A stretch of DNA of 64,000 nt from positions 1,972,475 to 2,036,474 of the forward strand of contig KB445794.1 in the NCBI GenBank assembly GCA_000320605.2. The letters run 5' to 3'. The position numbers and the translations under genes were made by a program. Below, piece after piece: positions 25,436 to 37,315 of the stretch. Position 1 is the first letter of the stretch. Each line of letters starts with the position of its first letter. The DNA is from Gelatoporia subvermispora B. Lineage: Eukaryota > Basidiomycota > Agaricomycetes > Polyporales > Gelatoporiaceae. Below the pieces are notes generated by a model that saw only the letters and a program-made list of their open reading frames with translations, was not told where the DNA came from and did no database searches.

Positions 25436-26490
25436 ATGGCTCCAAAGCGATCATCCACATCATCTAATACCTTGAAGCTCCGGAGCTCAGCATCTATGAA
25501 ACAGGGGACTCTCGGATTCGCCGCCTCCAAACGGTCCTCATCAGCCAACAACCTACCCGAGAAGGATTCGAAGTTGGCGCGGGCGTCGACCTCGGCTGCC
25601 CCATCTTCGGCCAGTCCGGAGGTCGCAGACCCCATCGAGATTTTTGACAGCGATGAAGACGACGACCCAATCGTTGACGAGGCCCCTGTGACCCCCAGAA
25701 CACCTGCTGGACGTAAAGCAGACCGGGGCGAGCCGTCCCCGAAGCGGCGGAAGACGGAGAAGAGTGGTGCACGGACTAGAGTGTTCGACTTGCGCGACAG
25801 CATCGAGAACGTGGAGAGCGACGATGAGGTGGAGATGAAGGCGAAGCGCAAACGGGGGAAGGGCAGGAGAAAGGCGAATACGGAAGTGGAGGAGGAGCCA
25901 GTGAAGACGGAGAGGCTGGTGGTGAAGGTCGAGAAGGGCACACCGGAGAGCTGGAGGAGGCACTACGGTGTCGTGAGGGAGAAGATGGGGCATTTGCAGC
26001 CGAGTGAGTCTTAAAGCTTAAGCCTTGCTCACTTTGGGTAGCTATCGGCGCATCTGGCTGTATGCTGCGAGTGCGCTCCACATTCTCGCTACATACAGCC
26101 TGTTCCCGATAGCATCCCTGTCCCTTATACTCTTGGGATGTATTAACATGTGTTCCCCAGTTCACGCCAAGGGCGAGACCATGATCCACCACATTCTGCG
26201 GGTCTTTGACCTGTGCGTATATCCCCCTTCCACTCCATACGTCCACAATTTGACACATACCCCTATTAGCTCATACGAATACGGACCGTGCATCGGCGTA
26301 ACGCGCATGCAGCGTTGGGAGCGCGCCGAAGTTCTTGGTCTGAAACCTCCACCCGAGGTGAGGCTCCTGTCAGCCACTCAGTGGCTATATGCGTGCTGAA
26401 TGGACTCGTACTTCTGTCTCGCAGGTCAAGGAGATTCTGGAAAGCAAGGGCCCTGAATTTTCTGAATCTGTCTTCTACGGCGAGGTCTGA
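25436..26490 (+). CDS. DNA polymerase delta subunit 4 (POLD4/Cdm1 family)
   Basis: Four exons, 25436-26003, 26161-26212, 26270-26357 and 26425-26490, sum to 774 bases (257 residues). The C-terminal part is the family core: HHILRVFDLSYEYGPCIGVT, RWERAEVLGLKPPPEVKEIL. This small subunit stabilises polymerase delta and helps bind PCNA in the nucleus. Near the N-terminus KQGTLGFAASKR resembles a degenerate PCNA-binding (PIP) motif. The first 170 residues are otherwise disordered, with acidic (EIFDSDEDDDP) and basic (SPKRRK, KRKRGKGRRK) runs that probably include a nuclear localisation signal. Longer than human POLD4 (107 aa) because of this tail. Budding yeast lacks the subunit; fission yeast has it as cdm1. 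Confidence 0.9.
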
Positions 26491-27190
26491 CCTCGCGGTC
26501 TGGAACTCTGGCATGGCTATGTTACCTTGTTGCTTGCTCTTACTGCACTTTTATGACGCTTTCGATTTTGTGCTGCGACGATGAGAAATTGTAGGTGGAT
26601 ATCCATCTGTGCTTTGCGTCTGATCATGGACTGTACTTTACTGGAGGAATAGTGTATTGTACTTTATATCACGAATTGAACGAACTGCCAATTTGACATC
26701 GTGCTTGTGGCTGCCACCAGCGATGAAATGCTTCCGCCCATGCCCGTTGCTGGGCGCTTCCATAGCAGTTGATGCCGCGACACGGTCAATCTGCTCAGAG
26801 GCTCTCAGAACGGACGTCCAGCGACATTTACCATCAGTTCGACACTACTGCGTACAACAACTTCGCTCTTGCGAGTACATCAGAAATAAATTGCGGCCTT
26901 CCGGTCTGGCGTTCTCGCGATTTTTGTCGAAATGTCATTCTGCGTTTTGTCGCGACGTCGGCGGTCGTACCTGGCCATTTGGCAGACGCTCGCCGCCCAA
27001 AAGTCTCGCCTGCATCAACCGTCCCGTCCATCAGATGCAACATTCCCGTTAGCCACCCTCACGATCTTTGCCCTCGCTCTTTTCTCCAGGCAGTTTCTAC
27101 TCGATTCGTTCTTTTGGAGTCTCTACTGGCAGTGGTCTTCGGTTGGTTCTGATCTCAGATAACCGCTGAATATCGACGGGGTCGGATACC
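26491..27190. other. Intergenic: POLD4 3' end and CorA promoter
   Basis: About 700 bases with overlapping short frames of no recognisable content. The right part, up to the CorA ATG, is CT-rich and presumably carries that promoter and 5' UTR. No repeats or RNA genes seen. Confidence 0.5.
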
Positions 27191-29659
27191 ATGTCTAACA
27201 CTCTTGACGTCTCGCGAAACTCGAACGACGATGGCTCAAAGACCGATGTCGAAGACGGCAAATCTGCCTTCACCGCCTCGCCCGACATGTCCAGTCTGCA
27301 ATATGCCCCCGGGACCAAATCCGAGGGCCCAACGCGGGCATCGACGGCGCAGCGTCCGTCGTTCGCGCACCCGCACCCCGCGACGCATCCGGCGGTGCGT
27401 TTCCGAACAGTCGTGCGCAAGGTGATGGCAATGCACCGCACGTCGAGCATGCTCGCGCGCGGCGGGGTGGGCGCGGAGCCGGGCGCGGACCCGCGTCGCG
27501 CGTCGACGTTCGTGCGCTACGGCCACGTCCGCCAGGACTGTCTGATCGAGGTCGCGGACTACTCCGCGACGCGCAGCAGCTTCGGGCGCATGAGTAACCG
27601 CGAGTTCGTCAAGTTCCTCGACGACCCCGGCGCGGGGCGCAGGGAGCCGTGGGTGAAGGTGCGCTGGATCAACGTCGGGGGCGTGAGCTGGGACGTGCTG
27701 AGCGCGCTCGCGCTCAAGTATGGTATGTTGTGCGAGGTGGGTATGGGCATAAGTGCTGACAGCAAACGATAGACATGCACCCACTCGCGCTAGAGGACGT
27801 CCTGCAGCAGCAGGCTCACGGGCGCTCGCGAGCAGACTACTACCCCAAACACCTATACCTGCGTGTTCTCTCTCACTCTCTTTATTCTGACGACGAGACT
27901 GCATCCCCACATGCATCAGTCACCCATCTACCTCGATCGGAATCCCCTGAGCCGATGGACGGCAAGTGGAATGGCATGTCGCGATCGGGCACGTGGAACA
28001 GCTCTGCAGGTCGGAGCAACACAAATGGCAGCGCTGCTGAGCGGGGGAGGCGCGGCTGGAGCCTCTTACGTCGCAGACTCGACGAAGCCGCGGACGACTA
28101 CGAGATGAGAGCTCCGCAAACTCCTGGCATTACAGGCCCAGGTATCATGGACAGAGTATGTTCATCTCGATCCGGCCTAGACTGTCTATAACATAATCTG
28201 CTCGAATAGAAGGCGCAGAAGGCGCAAATGTCGCGGGACATGAAGGTTGTCCGCGAGTTGAAGAAGGGTGAGCGCGTCAATGTGAAGATCCAGCCCATGT
28301 CAATCTTCCTCTACCGCGATGGTTCGTATGCTTTACCTTCCGAACTTTCGATTCCTGAGTCCTGACCATGTGCTCGTAGGCACCGTCATATCTGTTCACC
28401 CAGGTATTGCCGATATTAACTCGTAAATGAACTTAGCCGCTCAATTTGTCGTAGACACGAGACTGGAAATGACAGCACCGATTACGGAACGTCTGCGGAC
28501 ACCGAACACTGGACTGCGATCGACCGCAGATCCCTCGCTTCTGGTAGAGAGTCTGCTTGACTTGGGTGAGTCGTGTGATCATTTTCTATGTACGACAACG
28601 CAGGTCACTGATCGCCATGTTCGTAGTGGTTGATCAGGCACTGGAAGTCGTTGAGGACTACCAGAGCAAAATCCTAGCTATTGAGCAAGCGGTGCTTATC
28701 AAGCCCACCATGAAGACAGTCAGACAATGTATAGATCTTAATATGTGCAGAGAAACATATACTGACCGCCTCGTAGTGCATATCCTGCAGGAGGATCTAA
28801 TTCTGCACAAGCGGACGTTGGAGCCAATCAAGACACTCGTCTATGGGTTGCGACGCTACGACGACGACCGAGCTGTCGCAATTGCAGACCGCGACGAGCA
28901 AGGCATACCGATTCGGGCGGCTGGGTATATCAGCCAAAAGTCCCGAATATATTTCGTATGTATTCAGTATAATGTGCGTATCCTTTCGTGATATTGACTT
29001 CGCGTTCGTGCAGGCCGACGTGTATGATCACATGGAGTATATCCTGACAAGTCTCGACATGTTCGCTGGAATTTGTGACAATCTCGTGAACTATACGTTC
29101 AACGTAAGTTGTGGTCGAGATATTATGTACGCACACATTTAGACGGATGCTCTAGATGATGTCATATGAGATGAACGAGGTTATGTGAGTATGTTGGTTG
29201 AAGTCATCTATCGAACGCTCATCCGTTTCAGGCGCCGGCTTACTCTCGCTACCATTATCTTCCTCCCTTTGGGTCTTCTTACTGGGTATTTCGTACGTGT
29301 CATATATAGAATGTTCTTCTTCCTCCGTCACTAACGCTAACGATTTCTAGGGTATGAACTTTGACAACATGTGGTCTGTGCACCGCCCAGGCGCTACCGA
29401 CCTTCTGTATGTACACTACTCGGCTCAGTACTCCTTCCACTCAGTCGATTAACATTACGTCGCAGATTCTGGGAGATCGCAATTCCGGTCATGGCAATCG
29501 TGATTCCCCTGTTCATGTTCCGGGATATCAAGCGCCTCGGGCATTACGTGCAGAAGCGGATGACGCAGCAGAGCATTGTAGGGGTGAGTCATGCAGCCTT
29601 GGTGATGTCGATTTGAGTTAAGCTAGCGATACATCTAGGCTCCTCGATCCCGGAGGTGA
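27191..29659 (+). CDS. CorA-family magnesium transporter (Alr1/Mnr2 type)
   Basis: A multi-exon gene for a CorA/Mrs2/Alr-superfamily Mg2+ channel. The N-terminal half is cytosolic: a Ser/Thr-rich start, then the CorA soluble core with VRWINVGGVSWDVLSALALK, MHPLALEDVLQQQAHGRSRA and PKHLYLRVLSHSLYSD. A variable Ser/Arg-rich insertion follows. The long stalk helix contains STADPSLLVESLLD, YQSKILAIEQAVLIKP, LHILQEDLILHKRTLEPIKT and YDHMEYILTSLDMFAGICDN. At the C-terminus is the first membrane segment (TLATIIFLPLGLLTGYFGMN), ending in the diagnostic pore motif GMN (in FGMNFDNMW), and a second segment, WEIAIPVMAIVIPLFMF. The length of the cytosolic part matches the fungal Alr1/Alr2 (plasma membrane) and Mnr2 (vacuole) group; which membrane is not decidable here. 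Final residues APRSRR come from a short last exon. The start is the first ATG of the open frame. Confidence 0.92.
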
Positions 29660-30161
29660 ACGTTTGATGCGTTGGTTTTGATAGAGTCGAGTCGAGACAT
29701 CTGCTCACTGTATGTAACATATTTCTGTTGGGTATTTGAGTCTATATGTGCGCGATGTCATGCGATTTTATACATTCTTGGTGAAAAAATAGCGAGAAGG
29801 CACCGTCTTAAACGAAGTATTTATTTTGACGCGGCTCACGCGGCTCATTATGATAAATGCAATGAAATCCCCATCTAAGTCGTCTATGCATCGGGGGGCC
29901 CTACTACACCTACAGTCTGCAGTGAGAAGCCATGATCGACACACGCGAAAAAGTCGATCCCGACAACGACCGTCTGTCGATATACCGAGGCCATTTGTCG
30001 TATGAAAATGCCGACCATCTCAATCCTTTCATCACGAACTTGAGATATTCTACGAAATCGCTTCAGCGACTAGATGTCGAACGCTCACAGGCTTATAACG
30101 AAAGGGCTTCCTTCTACGGATCAAGCAACTATACAATCTTGTACAAACCTCCGCTGTATAT
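29660..30161. other. Convergent spacer between CorA and pyridoxal kinase genes
   Basis: About 500 bases between two 3' ends. It contains a 101-codon plus-strand frame (29932-30237) that runs into the antisense of the kinase C-terminus and has no domain, so it is not called. Otherwise AT-rich 3' UTR-like sequence. Confidence 0.5.
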
Positions 30162-31515
30162 CTACGACTCCCAGAAACCCGTCCACGGCTCCATCTGCCG
30201 GTATTCTATGTGTTCAGTACCCCGAATGATGTCCTGACCTTGGACCAGACGGAGCTCCCTCCCGCGCATGCGTCTGATCTTACGGTCCGGCGCGGAGGCG
30301 TCCTTCTCTTCATCTGTAGGCAGCCTATCCTCTTCCGGTAACGACTCAGAGTATTCATGAGTGAGCGAGAGAATGCCATGCGTCTTCGTCAGTGCCTGAG
30401 AGACGGCGTGTGATAGTGGAGATTCGGCAGGCGATGCAGACGAGCCGGAGGGTTCAAAGTGCGCAAGCACGAGCGCAGAGAAGAGGTCGCCTACGCCGGA
30501 GAAATAACCCGGGAGACAAGGAACGTGCTGCGCGTATACCGAGGAGGGCTGCGAGCTCTCTGCACCTGGTCCGAAGGTGGTTGACGAGATGCAAAGCAGA
30601 AAGTCTTGGTCGGGGGAGTCCGATGGAGGCCGAATGTGTAAGGGGAGGATGTTGCGGAGCCAATCGCGCAGAGGAATTGAGCTGATTACGATATTTGGGA
30701 CGCGGTATTCGTCATGCAGGATCTGGATTGCACGGCGGAGCGAGGTGATATCCAAGATCTTGACATCCGTGAGGACCCTGATGCGAAGATGTCAGTATCA
30801 TGGAAGGAATATCTGTGCGACCGAGTCGAGACTCACTCGACTTCGAACCAGTTGGGCGTAATGATGGTAGCGTTCTGCAGAGCAGTGCGATAGATCGGAA
30901 CGACGTCAGGTGCAACATACATCTTCCCCGAATCGCCGATGACGGCTGCGAGGGTTCTATTAACCCCCTTCCATGCTTAAATAGTTACGCAAGGTACTTA
31001 CGATCGAGTAGATACAAGAGTTCGGGATTTCGGTCACGCAGTTTCTTTGCTACAGACATGACTGCGGAGAGCGCCTCCGCGCCGGGTATGTATCCTGGAA
31101 GTGATTCAGCTCAAGTCTCCGCGAACACCGGAAGAGATATACCAGTCAGAAGTCTGTTTGGAAGAAGGAGTCCATTCTGCTCCATGGACTCGAAGATGCC
31201 ATCGAGTTCCGAGGCGGTGGCTCTAGTGCCTCCCCACCTGCCATATCCTGATTACGTGCGATGAGCTCCTTCACGCGACAACACAGGCGTAGACACACTA
31301 GGCATTCACCTACCGGTGTGGTTTGAGAGGTTTACAGTGTTGACTACCTAAGATTTTCATGAGACGAAGTCAGCAGGAGAAAGTGTGGATCAGATACTCA
31401 CGTCGACGTCGTATCCCAGACATTGCAGCGGGAAAACCGCGGCCTTCCCACCAACATAGCCGAAAGAGACATGGGACTGGATGCTGAGTACTCTGCCTTC
31501 GCCTGAACGGGGCAT
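30162..31515 (-). CDS. BUD16: Pyridoxal kinase
   Basis: Minus-strand, several exons. It phosphorylates pyridoxal, pyridoxamine and pyridoxine with ATP in the salvage route to pyridoxal 5'-phosphate. The N-terminus, [20 protein letters not shown] followed by [20 protein letters not shown] and [11 protein letters not shown], is the typical substrate-binding start of PdxK/PdxY (ribokinase superfamily). The C-terminal exon contains the anion-hole/catalytic motif [20 protein letters not shown], where GVGD holds the catalytic Asp. The last third has an acidic insertion ([16 protein letters not shown]) before the usual helical C-terminus ending at 30162. The closest yeast counterpart is Bud16. The start is the only ATG in front of the conserved SIQSHV stretch. 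It shares a 360-base divergent promoter with the START-domain gene. Confidence 0.93.
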
Positions 31516-31878
31516 TTCTATACCGTTTTGCACGCTTCAGTAGGTCAGACGTAAGGAGAGGAAAGAGGTATGATTGATCTGCGGATTGACTTTGCCAGCC
31601 CGTCTAATAGAGTGTTTTCTTTACTCGACCTGACTCGTATTTCTATTCCGGATTGGAGAGCTAGATAATTTTGCGCATGGATAAGGCCTTAGCGAAATGC
31701 TGGTAATTTACGTGTTGGTGTAACACGTCATGCCGACCTGGCTGATTATTGGGCGCCTATGAAAGCGAGCTCAGTGCGCACGCCGCGAGTGGTAGCCTGC
31801 AGGTCGTTCGCTTCACCCTCCTTGCAATTCCACAGATGTTCGATGGGGCCAGGTCCGTCAATGGTCCTCCTTGACTTC
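31516..31878. promoter_or_regulatory. Divergent promoter, pyridoxal kinase / triple-START gene
   Basis: A gap of about 360 bases between divergent starts. The open frame of the START gene extends upstream to an ATG at 31759, so the true translation start could lie inside it; the ATG at 31879 was preferred because the conserved part begins just after it. No clear TATA box. Confidence 0.35.
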
Positions 31879-34800
31879 ATGTCCGACTCTTCATACGATT
31901 GTTCTAGGTTGCGACAGTCTTGGTACACTGCTCTCGACGATGCGCAAGCTAGCTTTCGGCAACTCCTCACATCGCACTCTTCACCTGAATGGAAGCGAGT
32001 CGTAGCATCCACTGATGGCGCATCAACCAGCTCAAAGGGAAAGGCACGCGCATCTGCCACTCCGGTGATTACAGACGTCGTTCTGCATCGCAAATACACA
32101 CAGACCGGCGAGAACGTGTATCGAGCCGTCCTAGAGGTGCCAGCCGGAGATGCCTCGCTTTCCCTTGATTCGTGGAAGTCTGTCCTGGCCACACCTGAGC
32201 TCAGACAGGAGTGGGACCCAGCAGTGGAGAGTGCACAGATGCTTGAGATGTTCGATCAGGCGACGCGGATCTCAAAGACCAAGTTCACCCTTGGCTGGCC
32301 TGCGAGGTGCGTCATACTGGAGTGTTCATTTATGGCCTTTGCTCACTTAATATCCACACCCAGCCCCAGGGACGCTGTCACGATTTCACGAACTTTCAAC
32401 GACGCAACGACGCTTATCGATATATCGACCTCTCTTCCGCGCTCTCCGGACGAGCCCGTATACCTAAGACCCTCACCTCCGTACGTACGCTCGGATGTTG
32501 GACGTAAGTGTCGTACACCTGTGGGTGTATGCGCCTGACACAGCTGGCATTAGTGTTTGCTTGGTGCATACAGTTGATACAGCCACCACCAAGTGATCAA
32601 CAACAGAAGAGCAGTGGAAAGCTGCGCATCACCTGCTTTTGGCAACATAACCTCCGATTGATATGGAACCTGGGCCCTAGTACCAGCCTCGCGCAACAGC
32701 TCTGTGCTATGACTGTCGGTCTCTTCAAGACTGTTCAGAAGCGCGGGAACCGGATACCAATCCTCTCTGGATACGGGAACGGCGTCTCCGTAGAACGCGT
32801 GCGCTTCCAGATTGACAGAGAAGCGCTGACACTGGACTACTCTATTGTGCCAGAGGATGAAGAATCGCCCCTGCTTTCAAATGAACAAGGTCTCGACGAA
32901 TTGCACGCAATTCGTGAGCATCGTAGGCTGACGCGATGTATTGAATGCAAACTGCCTGCGTCTCAGGGTTGGGACGTACAACTGACTACGAAGGCATCTT
33001 CTGAGCAAGTTTCGCAGTTGCCTTGGACTGTACATGCCACACGTCGTGGTCCCTCGCCTAGTGCTTCCGATTATGTGACCGCCGAGCAAGACAAAGTCAC
33101 GCTTGATGTCAAACACGCGCCACTGCCTAACGATCACTCCGTACTGAAAGTTAGAGTCGTCATAGAGCTATCTGGTCCCTCAAGTGGCGTCCGGTTAAAC
33201 GGCGTACCACACCCAATCGAGGAAGTCGAGGAACGGGATCCATCTTTTTTCATGTCTCAACCCATGCTGCAAGATGCATCGAGTACCGCTGATCTGAGCT
33301 TCCAGACCCAGTCGTCGGTTAGCACAGTAGCATCCAGCCCTTCGCGATCATCCACGATAGCTGATAGGCCGCAATTGGTACGGACGATTACGGAGCGAAC
33401 GGCAGCTGCGGAGAAGTCTATATTCTCTCGGGTGAAGCGGAACTATATTTACTTCTCCTCGCTTCTCCAGGAACCAGAAGCGAAGTGGAAACGTAGTGAG
33501 TACGCTATCGTCTATCGCACTCTTCACATCACCTGATCACCGATCGCGAAGCTACTGAGGCTCGCGGAGTGTCGATTGCTCAACTTGACTCTATTGACCC
33601 GACGCTTGTCGTATATCGCGCCGAAGCGACATTTGTAGGACTTGGATTGTGGGATCTGTATTCTGCGGTGGTGACGCCAGGCGCTCGGGCATATTGGGAC
33701 AAACTCTACGAGGATGGTGTGCTCCTGGAAGATGTGAACGAGCTTACTGAACTATGGCACTTCAAGACGAAGCCAGCATGGCCGATTAAGTACGCACTGC
33801 ACATTTTGTCGGCGGATCGATGCTAATCTGTCGATGATCAGTGGGAGAGACGCTGTTGTACTCAAGACTGTGTACAAGTCGCCCACCACGATCCATGTCT
33901 TCGCTTTCTCTGCTGATGACCCAAACCTCTTCCCGAATATCCCTCCCGTAGAGCCCAACGTTATACGTACTCAGATCGACTTGCAGGGTTGGGCGATCGA
34001 AGCTCTATCGCCCACAACGACACAGCTCACGCTATTGGAGCAATCTGATCCGAAGGGCTGGTCCAATAAGGCATCCATACCGCAGCAGATGATAAACGCA
34101 GTGGCAGGTGTGGGCGAGTATGCCATCAAGTGCGGGGGCCCGCCTGTGGCTACTCGACTTGAGGGAGCCAAGACCAATGATGTTCGGTACGACCACGAGC
34201 GCGGCCTCTTCCGGCTCGAGTACGAGGCTTGTTCACGTCGTCGTACAGCCAGTGATAAGACGACAGACGGGGCACCCTCGTCTCCCGGACTCACTACTAT
34301 TGAATGCGAGCTTCGCTGCGACCTTGATAATTGGGCTTCATCACTCGACATTGTCGTTGATCCTCCTCCACATTCTATATCCTGTCTCCGACGGCATAGA
34401 CTCTCTTATGGCGGCGGCGGTCTCTGGCTCACGATCACCCACGATGCAGTGTACTCCAGCGACGAGCGTCTCTTGACCATCGTGCGACGCGGACCTTCCG
34501 GGGCGTCGAAGGACAAAGGTTTGGTGATGGTGAACGGTGCCAAGGTAGATGTGGATGTAGAAGAGCTGCCTGAGCGCGAGGTGAAGAATCTCACGAAGCA
34601 GAAGCGTGTCAAACCTACACGCGTACCTCTCGACCAGCCACCCGTCCTTGGTACTATCCGTCGACGCCGTGCTGAGTGGACCGCCGACGCCGACAAGGAT
34701 GGTGGAGACAGTTCCTCCGGCAAGGCTGCAGACGCATCGCCAAAGGACGGCGTCACAGTGACGACGCCTCGCTACGCGGCATCGATCGGGAATTTCTTCA

Positions 34801-37315
34801 CGTACGCGGTCCAGCATGCAACGACCACGACTCAGCAGGCTGTCGCTGCGATGTCGCCTGTGTCACCCTCCGCAGACGGTACAATCCTCTCCTCGTCGAT
34901 TCCGCCAATGCAGTACGCGCTCGAGGCTCTCGCGTACCTGCAGAGCATGCATACGCGACCTCTAACGGATGAGTGGACGCTTGTGAGCGAGAAGGACATC
35001 CCAGTGCATCGCAAGCTCGCGCCGGAAGTCTCGCCGACCATTCCTGTGCACCGCGGCGGGCGGGTGCTGGAGGGCGTGTCTGCAGACGAGATCGCACCGG
35101 TGCTCTCGAGCTATGCGTGTCGCGCGCAATGGGACACCCGCTTTGGCAGCGCGCAGGTGCTCGAGGCGTATGGCGCTGACGCGCACACCGCGTTTGTTAC
35201 GATGAAGGGAGGGTTCCCGTTCCGCGACCGCGGATTCTACCTCGCGTCGCTCGTCGCGCGAGAGAGCGCAGGCGCTACGCCTTCGAGGCGGAATACCGGC
35301 GAGTCGGAGCAACCGCATGAAGGCCGCTCAGCAATTTTCTGCGTTACGGCGTCGTTCTCCCCCGATTCGGCTGCATCATTTTCGGCGAACAAGTACAACC
35401 CGTTTGGTCTGCCTGTTGGCCGCGTTTTTGTGGATGGTTGGATACTCGAGACACTTGACCCATACGCAGACGAAAACTACGCGATCCCGTCGACGCGATG
35501 CACACGCGTTGTCGCAGTTGACTATGCTGGCTCTATCCCCGCCGCAATGAATTCGTCCATCAATGCGACTATGCCGAAGTCCATCCTTGCCCTGGAATCC
35601 TATATCAAGGGTATCTCACCATCGCCTTCCATCCGTCTGCCTGCGGCAGGTGTCGTAGTCCACCATGCTACCGATGACGGCCCACTAAACAAGTCGTGGA
35701 CCTTGCGGCGTCGAGACCCCAACCGAGTGTTGATCTCTACGCAATTTAATCCGACTGACAAGGTATACCGCACCGTCATGCTACTGGACAGCTCGACCGC
35801 CTTATCCGGAAGCTCTCCAGTAGTTTCTCATGACAAGACCCCCAAAGCCAGCAAGGCTACCCTGAATTTTCAAGCCACACCATCCAGAGAAACCCTACGC
35901 GACGGTCGGAGTACTGATTCACGGACCGCACCACCTTCTACGCACACCGATACCGAGCCTACGCCGGACCGCCCGCGTTCGCGCGATGCTGCGCGCTCAC
36001 CCACGATGTTCACTTCTCGCGGCGAAGTGCGTCACCCGACGGACCTGCTCGTGTCCGAGATAGTCGTCGACTCGAAGCTCTTCCCAGACGGGTACGAGCT
36101 GCATGTTCGCGCGCGGCTCGAGAAGACGAAGGCGCGGCTTGCGCTCGCGGATGCGGGGAACGATGGGCTCGCCGAGGGCGTGCTCCCCATGACGTGCTCC
36201 GCCTTCACACTGCCCCCTTCGCCGCTGCACTCGTCTGGGCTCAACGCCGACCCACCCCCACGACATTTGTTACGGCTGCATCTGCCGACGGCTCAATACC
36301 AAGTGTCAACGATTCAAGATCCTCTCACTGGGGAGACTCGGACAGCCCCGCCCAAGCCGCAGTGGCTGACGGACCTCGAGGAGGGCCGCGCTATCATCGC
36401 GGTCGAGATCCGTTCAGCTACCGCGGGGCGCGCTACGAAGGGCACTGTTGCCATCGACGGCGCCTCGGTCGCTGTTCTCAGCGAGAAGGAGTCGCTAACG
36501 GTGCTGGGAAGGGATGAATTATTGGATGGACGGACTTCCAAGATGGATTTACTCGCAAGGTGCGATCGCCGGTTGTTCATATCGCGCATGGAAGTCATAT
36601 CTGATGCGTTGACCCTGCACCGATCCAGGTCCGCCGCCGAGGCGGAGCAGCTGCCCGACAAGCTACAGACGCCGCTCGCAGTGGCGGAGCACCTCCTGGA
36701 CGCAGGCGCGCAGACGCCGCAGATGGCGCCCGCGCCGGACGCGCGTGAAGCGGAGAGCATCGCGGCGACGCCCGAGCCGAGCCCGGAGGCGTCCGAATCG
36801 GTGAGCACCCAGTCCTTCTACAGCGGCGTGCGCGGACGTGCACTGAACGGCGTGGCTTGGCACAGGGTCCGCAGGTTGCACCAGCGCCGGCCGAGCCGCA
36901 GGCAGGTGACTCGCCCGCGGCGGGGCTTCTACGCTTCTTCAATGGGTACCCCAACACGCTGCTGCGGCTTGCGGGCCCCATGCAGCGGTCGGTGTCGGGC
37001 TCGGGCAGCACGCCCGAGGCACGGGTGGGCGGCGCGGAGACGAAGACGGCGGTCGCTGTGCGCGAGGCAGCCGGCGCGAGGAGAGCGTGGCGCGGGTACC
37101 CGCTGTCGACGGTGCTGGTGATCGCACTGATCGCGTTTTTGATCGGGTCCCTCTTGCGCTCGCTCGTGTCGCCGGCCGACTTTGTGTATGTGGTGACGGA
37201 CCCGCGTGATGCGGAGACGGAGAAGGCGGGCTGGCGCGAGGTCCGGCGGTTGTTGGAACTCAAGTATATTGTCGGAGGGTGGGATTTCCAGGTTGCGGTC
37301 GTCCGGAGACATTGA
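31879..37315 (+). CDS. Giant triple-START-domain protein with C-terminal membrane anchor
   Basis: Six exons (31879-32306, 32364-32503, 32554-33495, 33552-33789, 33842-36827, 36866-37315) sum to 5184 bases, 1727 residues, with no frame problem. Three regions resemble START lipid-binding folds. The first is residues 1-250 (SLDSWKSVLATPELRQEWDP; DAVTISRTFNDATTLIDIST). The second is about 480-720 (RDAVVLKTVYKSPTTIHVFA; LQGWAIEALSPTTTQLTLLE). The third is about 950-1190 (VLSSYACRAQWDTRFGSAQV; FPFRDRGFYLAS; CTRVVAVDYAGSIPAAMNSS). In the first and third a W-D pair marks the usual start of START strand 3. A long Ser/Pro and acidic region follows, then one membrane helix near residue 1660 (STVLVIALIAFLIGSLL) and a short tail. 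Likely anchored in the ER or another membrane with the START domains in the cytosol, moving sterols or phospholipids; ligand and partners are unknown. The start may be upstream at 31759. Confidence 0.88.

Noticed and set aside
29932..30237. 101-codon frame downstream of the CorA gene
   Set aside because: It runs into the antisense of the pyridoxal kinase C-terminus and has no domain or splice support.
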